A stretch of 64,000 bases of DNA from positions 870,318-934,317 of the forward strand of contig NZ_JABAIL010000003.1 in NCBI RefSeq assembly GCF_012641475.1, given 5' to 3'. Numbering within the stretch: position 1 is the stretch's first letter; each line of letters starts with the position of its first letter. This document shows positions 27,780 to 35,719 of the stretch, one piece after another. The notes beneath the pieces were generated by a model. It had not been told where the DNA came from. It ran no database searches and saw nothing but the letters and a program-made list of their open reading frames with translations. The stretch is from Flammeovirga agarivorans. Lineage in GTDB: Bacteria > Bacteroidota > Bacteroidia > Cytophagales > Flammeovirgaceae. A program made the position numbers and the translations under genes.

Positions 27780-30185
27780 CTATTTTCTGATTTGATTCTG
27801 ATATAACTCAGTGATTTCTTGATTGATCTGTTCTCTTTCTTCATCTGTCTGTAATAAAGAGAAATTACCTACCGAGCGTTGAATTGACATTGATGCTTCT
27901 AAAAATTGATAAACAGCATTTGAGGCCTGTTGTTCCGATTCAAAAGCATTATTCTGTGCATCAATCAACTCAATAATAGACACTCTTCCTTTAGAATAGT
28001 TGTCTCGAACAATCTCATAGTTTTTCTGAGCGGCCTCCATGGCTTCTCGTGAGTTAGTGATATTGGTTGAGGTGGATGCTAAATCCAATACCGCACTTCT
28101 GACTTCTCTTTCTACATCCACTTTGGTCTGATCAAGTAAAGATTGCGTCTGAAGTTGGTCATATCTTGCTTTTTGGTAGGTACGTTGCTTCTCAAAACCA
28201 GAGAATAATGGAATACGAGCCACTACAGATATATTCCAGTTTTGGTCTAAAGGATCAATTTCTACTCCATTTAAAGATTGAGATTCAGAACCGATTCCTC
28301 CTCTTGCGAGTACTCGATTGTACCCACCACTCAATGCTACTTCAGGAATAAAACGATTTCTACTATCCGCTTTTCTTTGACGTTCCAAAGCTAAAAGTTG
28401 AGCACTATATTGTTGTACAACAGGTCGCTGTATAAGAGCTTTGTCCACAATATATTCTGAAACAATTAAAAGTGAGATCGGATCTTCAACTAAATAAGCC
28501 ATACCATCGGTAGCTAGTCCTCCATAGATACCATCTGTCAAGTCAACATCTTTTACCATAATACTCTCTTTCATTTCTCTGTTGAGTATTGAATTCATAA
28601 CGAGCATTTGTTGGCGTTCAAAAATATTGGCATCAATCAACTGTTGTTCTGCTTTTGCAAGATTTGATTTCCAACGGTAAACGTCTGAGCTTCCAGAGTA
28701 ACCCACATTCTCTCTCATCTCAGCGATCTCAAGGTTTCGCTTGGTAGACTCTAAATATTTCTTTGTGATATTTACCTGAGTTCTAGCAAATAATAAATTG
28801 TAATACGCTATTGCCGTTTGATAGACCACATCATATAAAACTTGTTCATTTCCAGCTACCCTTGCGTCTTGTAAAAAACGTTGCACTTTTGCATTGGCAA
28901 ATACACGTTCAGAATAGATGATTTGTTGTAACTCAGCATTGGCAAAAGCTTGTCTTTCAGCTCTTGTACCAAATGATCTTGATGCTGTAGGTTGGTCAAT
29001 TAACGTTGCTCCGACACTCGCTTCAATAGAAGGCATTAGTGCCGAATTGGCCAACCTTCTTATTTCATCTCCTGAAAGTGTACCGTATGTAGAAGCTTGG
29101 TAACTTAAATTATTCTCAATGGCTTCTTCAATTACATGTTCTAAAGATACTGTGGTCTGCTTTTCTGATTGATCATAGACCCAATCTGCATTAAAGATTG
29201 TTTCCCACTTTGGAAGGTAATCAAGCTTTTGTGATACAGAAGCATTCAATACAATCTTACTTTCATAGTTAATGATGACTGGAAGGTCTTTCGCGTTGGC
29301 ATCTCCATCAAAAATGGATTCAAAATTTAAAGCAAAACGCCTAGCTATAATATTGTAACGATCTTCGGTGATCGTTCCGATTAAAGCACCATTTTCTACG
29401 CCTTTTTTACCATCTGTAGAATACACCAATAATCCTCTATTTACTAATGAATCATTTAAGACCTTGATTTGCTCATCCTTAAGTTTGAAAAGGTGCGATA
29501 GATAAACAGCATCGAAGGAAGTATCGATTTCTGCTAGAATTTCGGTTACACTATCTTTTCCTTTAATTACTTTTCCTTTTAAACCTGCTTCTTTAATAAT
29601 AGGATCGATAGGCTTACGTTCTTGGTATACATTAAAAATGTACTCATCAATAACAATGGCGACATTCGATATATTACAAGCCTCTTTAAAAGTATTTAAA
29701 TCATACTTTAGGTTGGAACTGGTTTGTACGAAAGTAAAGTTTGAAATATTAGTTGTCCCTTCTGGTGTCATGTGTATACCTTGTGTAATTGGATCAACCA
29801 CTCCCCAAGCCATTGTTGGCTTTGGAAAATTTTTCGCCTCAGTTACAGTCAATGTACTAAGTACACCCAAGGTAATAATCGCATCTACTTCTTTAGCTTG
29901 AATTAATTTCTCATAAGCTACTTTACCTTTTTCTGCATCCCAATCTATACTGATCAAATACTCATCGGGAAATGAAACTTCATAACTAGCTCCTAAGACA
30001 GCAGTGACTTCCTCTTTAAGAATCTCAACAAATGGAGAGGTTCGGTATTCTTCCCCATCAATTAGTATTCCTATGCCTATTTTTTTCGTATCTGACTGAG
30101 AATAAGCCTGACTACTTATTACAGCAAATAGGCAACTCCATAATATTAGTGTTATTAAGGATGATGTTCTTTTTGTTTGATTCAT
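27780..30185 (-). CDS. ABC-type substrate-binding domain fused to TolC-like channel protein
   Basis: I choose ATG 30185 (801 aa) because it begins a signal peptide (LITLILWSCLFAVISSQAYSQ); an in-frame ATG 81 bp upstream gives a leader without that logic. Residues about 28-325 resemble the periplasmic-binding fold of the ABC_sub_bind family: IGIGILIDGEEYRTSPFVEI, VDAIITLGVLSTLT, PTMAWGVVDPITQG, YSTDGKKGVENGALIG. Residues about 345-790 are a TolC/OEP outer-membrane factor starting TTVSLEHVIEEAIENNLSY with two helical repeats. It is the first gene of the adaptor-RND operon. The binding domain could capture or sense the pump substrate at the channel. The ligand is unknown. Confidence 0.88.
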   Translation of the reverse strand: MNQTKRTSSLITLILWSCLFAVISSQAYSQSDTKKIGIGILIDGEEYRTSPFVEILKEEVTAVLGASYEVSFPDEYLISIDWDAEKGKVAYEKLIQAKEVDAIITLGVLSTLTVTEAKNFPKPTMAWGVVDPITQGIHMTPEGTTNISNFTFVQTSSNLKYDLNTFKEACNISNVAIVIDEYIFNVYQERKPIDPIIKEAGLKGKVIKGKDSVTEILAEIDTSFDAVYLSHLFKLKDEQIKVLNDSLVNRGLLVYSTDGKKGVENGALIGTITEDRYNIIARRFALNFESIFDGDANAKDLPVIINYESKIVLNASVSQKLDYLPKWETIFNADWVYDQSEKQTTVSLEHVIEEAIENNLSYQASTYGTLSGDEIRRLANSALMPSIEASVGATLIDQPTASRSFGTRAERQAFANAELQQIIYSERVFANAKVQRFLQDARVAGNEQVLYDVVYQTAIAYYNLLFARTQVNITKKYLESTKRNLEIAEMRENVGYSGSSDVYRWKSNLAKAEQQLIDANIFERQQMLVMNSILNREMKESIMVKDVDLTDGIYGGLATDGMAYLVEDPISLLIVSEYIVDKALIQRPVVQQYSAQLLALERQRKADSRNRFIPEVALSGGYNRVLARGGIGSESQSLNGVEIDPLDQNWNISVVARIPLFSGFEKQRTYQKARYDQLQTQSLLDQTKVDVEREVRSAVLDLASTSTNITNSREAMEAAQKNYEIVRDNYSKGRVSIIELIDAQNNAFESEQQASNAVYQFLEASMSIQRSVGNFSLLQTDEEREQINQEITELYQNQIRK

Positions 30186-30268
30186 TGTAGAATAAATGAC
30201 TTGTTGATAAGTTAAGTCCTGTGTAAAGTGTATATAAATTAAAATGACTTTTCGAAGAATAGTCAAAA

Positions 30269-30352
30269 TAACGACGTTACTTTTCGTATTCTAAAAAAAG
30301 GATTAATTGTTAATGATAAAAGTATAAAATCATTTTTACTGTAACGACGTTT
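30269..30352. promoter_or_regulatory. Paired TAACGACGTT palindromes, candidate operators
   Basis: TAACG-A-CGTTA at 30269-30279 is a perfect odd-centred palindrome. A second copy, TAACG-A-CGTTT, lies at 30342-30352, 73 bp away. They sit 84 and 157 bp upstream of the chosen start of the SBP-TolC efflux operon. Spacing near seven helical turns would allow looping. No cognate regulator is encoded nearby. Confidence 0.4.
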
Positions 30353-30651
30353 CCTAAAATCGAATTACCATTTTAATGACAAATAATCGTTAATCTTGTG
30401 ATATTTTATCAGTTTTTACCCGAATAATAATGTGTACCACACTAAAAGAATATCATTGTCTGACAGAATAAATATTAGCTTACAGAAAATGGGTCTGTTC
30501 GGATTAACAATAATAGATTGTTATATACCGCTCTTTCAATCAAATACTATCAAAAAATAGTAGTTTATTATTATACATTTTATCTATTGTAACTAAAGTC
30601 TAGCCTTACTGTTTTGAGTATTGAAGTTAGATTGATTAAAAAAATTAGGGC

Positions 30652-30687
30652 AAAAAAATAAACCTCTTCTCAATGAGAAGGAGGTTT
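30652..30687 (-). terminator. Orphan minus-facing terminator 1
   Basis: A stem of about 12 bp with one bulge (30660-30671 with 30675-30687) and a three-base loop, followed on the minus strand by seven Ts (30652-30658). No minus-strand gene lies upstream of it within 480 bp. Confidence 0.6.
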
Positions 30688-30869
30688 ACTGTAATGCTTA
30701 ACGATTCATTATTCAATGATATATACAAATATTATTATTTCAAAATAGTGCAAAATGTTAAGTGATTTATTCTTTGTTTTCTATCAATATTTGTCATTTT
30801 ATAAATGAATTATATTGATGATTAAAAATATCGTAAATAGGAATTTTGGGGAAATCAAATAAGTTGAGA

Positions 30870-30907
30870 CAAAAAAATAACTTCAAGAAAATGTTTCTTG
30901 AAGTTAT
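30870..30907 (-). terminator. Orphan minus-facing terminator 2
   Basis: A perfect 14-bp stem (30877-30890 with 30894-30907) with loop ATG, followed on the minus strand by seven Ts. Again it has no gene upstream on that strand; the nearest gene, at 31151, runs the other way. Confidence 0.65.
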
Positions 30908-31150
30908 CCCAATCTTTTCCTAATTTTTATTCAAATCATTATTTCCTTAATATGAATAAGTATATATACTGTTATGAAAATATTTTGTTTAAGTCTAATC
31001 ATTAATAAGTGGTAATACCAATAAATTTAACAATCGGAATTTGAAACAATTGTAAATAACTTGAACGGAAAATTTTGATAAATTCTGATCTATAAAGTAT
31101 CTTCAAACTATTACTCAATATCATAAAACAGAAGATTTCTATTCTTTCTA

Positions 31151-32038
31151 ATGGACGATTTTACTAGAAATGCACAGCAACTCTGTGAGCTATACGGCAT
31201 TACAGAGCAAGACACAAATTATATTCATCAGCTTAAAGATACTGCGCTTAAGGCTTTACCTGGAATGATAGAAAGTTGGTATAATTGGTTGAAGTCTACC
31301 CCAGAATTTTTTGAATACTTTGCAGATACTAATACTCTTGAAAGAGTACAAAGGATGCAGTTGGGCTTTTGGGAACAATTTTTTGATGCAGATATTGATG
31401 GTGATTATGTGAAATCCAGAAGGAAAGTAGGCGAAGTACATGCCCGTATTGGCCTATCACAAGAAATTTATCTTGCTGGAGTAGATCACTTCCTAAGTCT
31501 TTTTGTTGAGATGTTAGGTACATTAGATTGGTCACATTCTGATTTAAACTTGGCAAGGAGAGCACTGAATAAAATGGTACATATGGATATGACTATCATT
31601 GTTCAGAGTTATGAGAATATTGTCAATCAAAAAATTACAGCACAGAGTAAAACTTTAATGGCCATGTCGACTCCAGTAACACAAATCTGGGATGGCATTC
31701 TTTTACTGCCTGTAGTTGGTTTAATTGATTCAAGAAGAGCTCAAGACATTATGGATAATACATTGGATCAGATTTCCAATCATAATGCACAGAGCTTTAT
31801 TTTAGATATTTCGGGTGTTGCAGTGGTGGATACAGCTGTTGCTAATCACTTAATTAAAATTACTAAGGCAACTCGTTTAATGGGGTGTGAATGTATTATT
31901 TCTGGTTTATCGCCAGCAGTAGCACAGACTATTGTTGAGTTGGGTATTGATGTTGGAACTATAAAAACGACATCAAACCTTAAAGCAGCCATTCAGATTG
32001 CATTCAATAAGTTGAATATGAAAATTGTAAAGCAATAA
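31151..32038 (+). CDS. rsbR: Stressosome sensor RsbR with globin-type N-terminal domain
   Basis: 295 residues. The N-terminal 155 residues look like a sensor globin (protoglobin type): WYNWLKSTPEFFEYF, then VGEVHARIGLSQEIY, where His97 fits the proximal haem ligand of globin-coupled sensors. Residues about 180-290 are a STAS domain with the RsbR signature LDISGVAVVDTAVANHL; Thr228 matches the RsbT-phosphorylated threonine. The protein should form the turret-and-core of a stressosome and sense oxygen or another haem ligand. It heads a tight six-gene operon; rsbS begins 1 bp after its stop codon. Haem binding is inferred from the motif. Confidence 0.9.
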   Translation: MDDFTRNAQQLCELYGITEQDTNYIHQLKDTALKALPGMIESWYNWLKSTPEFFEYFADTNTLERVQRMQLGFWEQFFDADIDGDYVKSRRKVGEVHARIGLSQEIYLAGVDHFLSLFVEMLGTLDWSHSDLNLARRALNKMVHMDMTIIVQSYENIVNQKITAQSKTLMAMSTPVTQIWDGILLLPVVGLIDSRRAQDIMDNTLDQISNHNAQSFILDISGVAVVDTAVANHLIKITKATRLMGCECIISGLSPAVAQTIVELGIDVGTIKTTSNLKAAIQIAFNKLNMKIVKQ

Positions 32039-32039
32039 T

Positions 32040-32423
32040 ATGGATCAGTGGGTGAAATCTAGTATCCCTCTTCAAATGCATAGAGGTTGTATCATCGCTT
32101 CCTTTCAATTAGATCTGGATGAAAAAAACTTAAAGTTATTCCGGCAGGAACTGTTGAGCTCAATTGTTGAACATAATAACTTAAAAGGAATCATCTTCGA
32201 TTTATCTGGATTGGAAATTATAGACCTTGTAGATTTTCAAGGGATTAAAAGCATTATTTCAATGATCAAATTAACTGGTTTTGAAACGGTTATTTCTGGC
32301 TTAAAACCTGCTGTAGTTTCATCATTGATTTTAATGGATGCAGATGTTGATGATCTCAATGCAGCACTTAATTTAGATGAAGCTTATGTTATCTTGGACA
32401 ATATTAATCGTCTGAAATTATGA
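32040..32423 (+). CDS. rsbS: Stressosome scaffold RsbS (STAS), lacking the usual phospho-serine
   Basis: 127 residues, a single STAS domain without a sensor. RsbS forms the stressosome core with RsbR and holds RsbT until phosphorylated. In Bacillus RsbS the phosphorylated Ser59 follows Ile-Asp. Here the equivalent sequence is FDLSGLEIIDLVDFQG, with Leu63 in that place and no Ser or Thr adjacent. That suggests a core that cannot be switched by phosphorylation in the standard way. It overlaps rsbT by 4 bp (ATGA), so translation is coupled. Confidence 0.88.
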   Translation: MDQWVKSSIPLQMHRGCIIASFQLDLDEKNLKLFRQELLSSIVEHNNLKGIIFDLSGLEIIDLVDFQGIKSIISMIKLTGFETVISGLKPAVVSSLILMDADVDDLNAALNLDEAYVILDNINRLKL

Positions 32424-32812
32424 CTATTAGTATCCAATCCGAAAATGACATACATTATGCACAACATGAGGTGATTAGCTTTGCTAAATCATTAGGCTTT
32501 GCTACTTTAGATTGTACCAAAATCTCTATCATTATTTCTGAGTTAGCACAAAATATTCTGAAATATGTGGGTAAAGGTTTTGTACGTTTTTCCAAAAGAA
32601 GAATGCTACATCGAGAAGGAATTCTTATTGAAGCTATTGACAAAGGAAAGGGTATATCCAATGTAAATGTGGCATTAAAAGACAGTTTTTCTACTGGCGG
32701 AACTCTTGGTCTAGGGCTTCCAGGAATTAAACGTATTGCAGATATTTTAGAAATAGAATCTTCAGAAGAAGACGGAACTCATATAAAAGTAACATATTGG
32801 ATAAAGAAATAA
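32420..32812 (+). CDS. rsbT: Switch kinase RsbT
   Basis: 130 residues, a small GHKL-type serine/threonine kinase. N-box: ISELAQNILKYVGKG. G1: IDKGKGI. G2: GGTLGLGLPGIKRIAD. RsbT phosphorylates RsbR/RsbS in the stressosome; when released it activates an RsbU-type phosphatase. Gene order and a 4-bp overlap with rsbS agree with the family. The 3' end may overlap the next gene by 16 bp. Confidence 0.94.
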   Translation: MTISIQSENDIHYAQHEVISFAKSLGFATLDCTKISIIISELAQNILKYVGKGFVRFSKRRMLHREGILIEAIDKGKGISNVNVALKDSFSTGGTLGLGLPGIKRIADILEIESSEEDGTHIKVTYWIKK

Positions 32813-33384
32813 CTATAGAAGTGGGCGCCTACTCCCTTCCGATTGTTGGGGAAAAGGCAAATGGAGATTGTGTGTTCCATCATACCACTCCTGATTTTAC
32901 TTTTTTATGTGTAATTGATGGCATTGGCCATGGTTATAGAGCTTCTGTTATATCAAAGAAACTTTGTGAGTATATAAAAACTCATCTCCAAAGAGATATT
33001 CAATCGTTAATTGCTAATGCCCACGAATATATGTTGGGAGAAGAAGGTGCTGTAATTGGTATTGGCATTATTGAAAATCAAGAACTTACTTATGGATCAT
33101 TAGGCAATATCTCATGTAGAGTAATTAATGAAGAAGGCAACTCTACATTGTTAACTACAGATGGTCTATTGGGAGTAAGGAAACGAACGATTAAAATTGA
33201 TAAAAAGACTTTATCCAAAGGAGATCTAATATTGATACATAGTGATGGTGTAAACGGAAGTTTATCTTATCAAGAAAATATAAATTACCATCTTTTTTCA
33301 AGTGAAATTCTATCGAAGAAAATCATTAAACAATGGGGATCCTTGTATGATGATGCCTCTGTGATTTGTGTAAAAGTGAAGTGA
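32797..33384 (+). CDS. rsbX: RsbX-like PP2C phosphatase of the stressosome
   Basis: 195 residues with a compact PP2C/SpoIIE-type fold: GDCVF, then VIDGIGHGYRA, AVIGIGIIE, SLGNIS, IHSDGVNG and DDASVICVKV. The size and single domain match RsbX, which dephosphorylates RsbR/RsbS and resets the stressosome. No ATG fits. Translation must begin at TTG 32797 (overlapping rsbT) or GTG 32821; I prefer TTG because the residues after it, KEITIEVGAYSLP, look like the normal N-terminus. The next gene follows after 1 bp. Confidence 0.87.
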   Translation: MDKEITIEVGAYSLPIVGEKANGDCVFHHTTPDFTFLCVIDGIGHGYRASVISKKLCEYIKTHLQRDIQSLIANAHEYMLGEEGAVIGIGIIENQELTYGSLGNISCRVINEEGNSTLLTTDGLLGVRKRTIKIDKKTLSKGDLILIHSDGVNGSLSYQENINYHLFSSEILSKKIIKQWGSLYDDASVICVKVK

Positions 33385-33385
33385 T

Positions 33386-35014
33386 ATGAAGAATAGTTTT
33401 GAAACAAAAATTATTGGCAAAGAGCGGGAAGTGATTCACTTGAGAAAAAAGGTGTATCAGATGTCTCGAATACTGGGAAATGACCATGTACATGCTGTAA
33501 AAATTGCAACAATTATCTCCTCTTACCTAAGATCTTTACTGAATAACCACGATTTACTTATGCTAAAGAGTAGTTATTCGATGAACAATAATCATGGTAG
33601 AGCTTTTCATATAGAAATTACAGATCCTTCTACTCCGATTACTACGATGCCTCCTCCTATTGATGTGCATTTCTTTAGAATTGCCATGAATTCAGGAAAG
33701 ATTATTATGAACATCGTTCGAGAGTTTCCACTTGGGGCATTAAATAGCATAGCAGAAATTTTTAATGAGAAATCTAGAGATGAACTTTTAGATGAACTAA
33801 AAGTAAAAAATCAGGATCTAGAAATGTCTTATCATAACCTCAAAAAAGCAAAGGATGATAATGCAAGGATGGAAAGTGAACTATCTGTAGGACGTAATAT
33901 TCAGATGAGCATGCTACCTAAGAATTTCTTGAAAAACGACTATGTCTCTTTATTCGCTGATCTAATTCCAGCTCGAGAAGTGGGTGGCGATTTTTATGAT
34001 TTTCAGCTGATTAATGGCAATTATTTGTATATCGTTGTTGGTGATGTTTCTGATAAGGGAGTTCCTGCTGCTTTACTAATGGCGATGACTAAATCGTTAT
34101 TAAAGAGTGCTGCCATAACCGAATTATCAACCGCTAAGATTATTACACATGTGAATAATCAGATAGTCTCGGAGAACAAAAATAATATGTTTGTTACGAT
34201 TTTCTTAGGTATGTTGGATCTGAAAAGTGGTGAGTTAACATACACCAATGCAGGACATAATCCATCAATTGTTATTAAAGAAAATGGTATTACAAAATTA
34301 ACAGAACGACATGGCCCTATTGTGGGTGCAATCAGAGGATTATCATATAAAGAGAAAACTATACAATTGTCTCCTAATGATGTTATCTTTGCATATACCG
34401 ACGGGGTGACAGAAGCTAGAAATGGCCATAAAGAATTTTATACAGACGAAAAGCTCGATGAGTTTTGTAGAAATGTAGAGATTGATTCTGTAAAAGGATT
34501 AGTTGAAAAAACAATCGAGTCTGTACGAGAATTTGAAGATGGTCATGAACAAGCGGATGATATTACGGTAATGTGTGTGAAATATAAGGACACAATGCCT
34601 CCCACCTTCGAAAAGAGGATTGGAAAATCTTTAAACGATAAGATACTTATCACCAATGAACTGAATCAGTTTATTGAGCAAAATAATATACCTGAAATTG
34701 TTGGGCAAAAAGTCCAAATCATTTTAGATGAATTATTAAGTAATATGGTGAAATATGCCTTTGATAAAGTCAGGCAACCCGATATAAAAATTAAAATTAT
34801 CCAGGAAGATAACCAGCTTAGGATAAAAATAAGTGACAATGGAATAGAGTTCAATCCATTTATACTGGAAACTCCAAATACTCAATTGCCACTTGAAGAA
34901 AGAGAACAAGGCGGACTTGGTGTTCATATCGTTAAGAGTTTAGCGAATGAATATGTTTATGAACGTTCTCAGGACAGAAACGAAATAACATTGATAAAAA
35001 CATTTACAGACTGA
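33386..35014 (+). CDS. RsbU-type PP2C phosphatase fused to RsbW-type kinase
   Basis: 542 residues. The N-terminal 120 or so residues resemble a GHKL fold without its ATP motifs (probably degenerate). Next comes a coiled coil (about 130-168), then a SpoIIE/RsbU phosphatase (about 170-395) with ARE-VGGDFYDF, VGDVSDKGVPAAL, TNAGHNP, YTDGVTEARN and QADDITVM. The C-terminal 130 residues are an RsbW/HATPase_c kinase: QIILDELLSNMVKYAF, ISDNGIEFNP, GGLGVHIVKSL. Opposing activities on a STAS antagonist thus sit in one chain. RsbT probably stimulates the phosphatase. Its stop codon overlaps the start of the STAS gene that follows, its likely substrate. Confidence 0.92.
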   Translation: MKNSFETKIIGKEREVIHLRKKVYQMSRILGNDHVHAVKIATIISSYLRSLLNNHDLLMLKSSYSMNNNHGRAFHIEITDPSTPITTMPPPIDVHFFRIAMNSGKIIMNIVREFPLGALNSIAEIFNEKSRDELLDELKVKNQDLEMSYHNLKKAKDDNARMESELSVGRNIQMSMLPKNFLKNDYVSLFADLIPAREVGGDFYDFQLINGNYLYIVVGDVSDKGVPAALLMAMTKSLLKSAAITELSTAKIITHVNNQIVSENKNNMFVTIFLGMLDLKSGELTYTNAGHNPSIVIKENGITKLTERHGPIVGAIRGLSYKEKTIQLSPNDVIFAYTDGVTEARNGHKEFYTDEKLDEFCRNVEIDSVKGLVEKTIESVREFEDGHEQADDITVMCVKYKDTMPPTFEKRIGKSLNDKILITNELNQFIEQNNIPEIVGQKVQIILDELLSNMVKYAFDKVRQPDIKIKIIQEDNQLRIKISDNGIEFNPFILETPNTQLPLEEREQGGLGVHIVKSLANEYVYERSQDRNEITLIKTFTD

Positions 35015-35346
35015 TGGATATTACTCAAGAAAAAATTAAAGATATGGAGGTGTTAACACCTCAAGGATTTATTGATGCAAGTAACTCCCCTATCCTTGAA
35101 GAAAAGATTGTAAAAATGATCAATGATGAAGGAAAGGATAAAATTATTCTGGATCTTAAAAACGTGTCGTATATGAGTAGCTCAGGTTTACGAGTATTTC
35201 TTTCGGCATCAAAAAATATGCAAGCCAAAGACGGTATCTTTAGAGTGTGTAATGCCAATGATGTTGTCTCTGAAATTCTTACAGTTTCAGGATTTGATAT
35301 GATTGTTGATATTAGAAAAACAATTGAAGAAGCACTAGAAGGCTAA
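35014..35346 (+). CDS. RsbV-like anti-sigma factor antagonist (STAS)
   Basis: 110 residues, a single STAS domain. LDLKNVSYMSSSGLRVFLSA contains the phospho-acceptor serine; by alignment to SpoIIAA it is Ser56. It should be phosphorylated by the RsbW-like domain and dephosphorylated by the PP2C domain encoded just upstream; the start codon overlaps that gene's stop. No sigma factor or other output gene follows, and a bidirectional terminator ends the operon, so the downstream target is unknown. Confidence 0.92.
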   Translation: MDITQEKIKDMEVLTPQGFIDASNSPILEEKIVKMINDEGKDKIILDLKNVSYMSSSGLRVFLSASKNMQAKDGIFRVCNANDVVSEILTVSGFDMIVDIRKTIEEALEG

Positions 35347-35364
35347 AAAATTACAGAAAAAAAT

Positions 35365-35413
35365 AAAATCCTCATCAATACAAGTTATTCGTTTGTTTGA
35401 TGAGGATTTTTTT
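35365..35413. terminator. Bidirectional terminator after stressosome operon
   Basis: A 13-bp stem (35365-35377 with 35398-35410) with a 20-base loop, and T-runs on both sides when read on either strand. It serves the stressosome operon and the convergent 76-aa gene. Confidence 0.8.
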
Positions 35414-35419
35414 ATCTCC

Positions 35420-35650
35420 CTAATTATCGAATAAGATAATTGAAGAGTTTTCTTCCCTATTTTCTAAGTATATTTTATCGTCAAAGGTAGAGTCTATATC
35501 CATAAGCATTTGAACATCTGGCGTGATATAGTTTTCATTGATATCGAGAACTCTAGTATTAATAACATTGTAATAATAGATAGCGACTAAAGAGACCCAA
35601 AAAGCGATAACAGAATACATTGAAAGTATAAACTTCCGTTTTCGATTCAT
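35420..35650 (-). CDS. Small single-helix membrane protein
   Basis: 76 residues: a basic start (MNRKRKF), one membrane helix at about 8-28, then an acidic extracytoplasmic tail. There is no family motif. It lies 69 bp downstream of the exonuclease gene's start side on the same strand and may share its transcript. The function is unknown. Confidence 0.6.
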   Translation of the reverse strand: MNRKRKFILSMYSVIAFWVSLVAIYYYNVINTRVLDINENYITPDVQMLMDIDSTFDDKIYLENREENSSIILFDN

Positions 35651-35719
35651 AAAGCAAGCTAAAGTTTAATGTTTGAGTTTGGTAAGGTAAAAGATAAAGT
35701 ATTTTGAAGTATTAATCTA

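Larger units (their letters stand above)
30186..31150. other. Long divergent intergenic region (efflux operon / stressosome operon)
   Basis: 965 bp with no credible ORF longer than about 20 codons. It holds two copies of a TAACGACGTT palindrome near the efflux promoter and two minus-facing hairpin terminators that have no annotated gene to terminate, each listed separately. The remaining 240 bp before 31151 probably carry the stressosome promoter. Confidence 0.5.
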
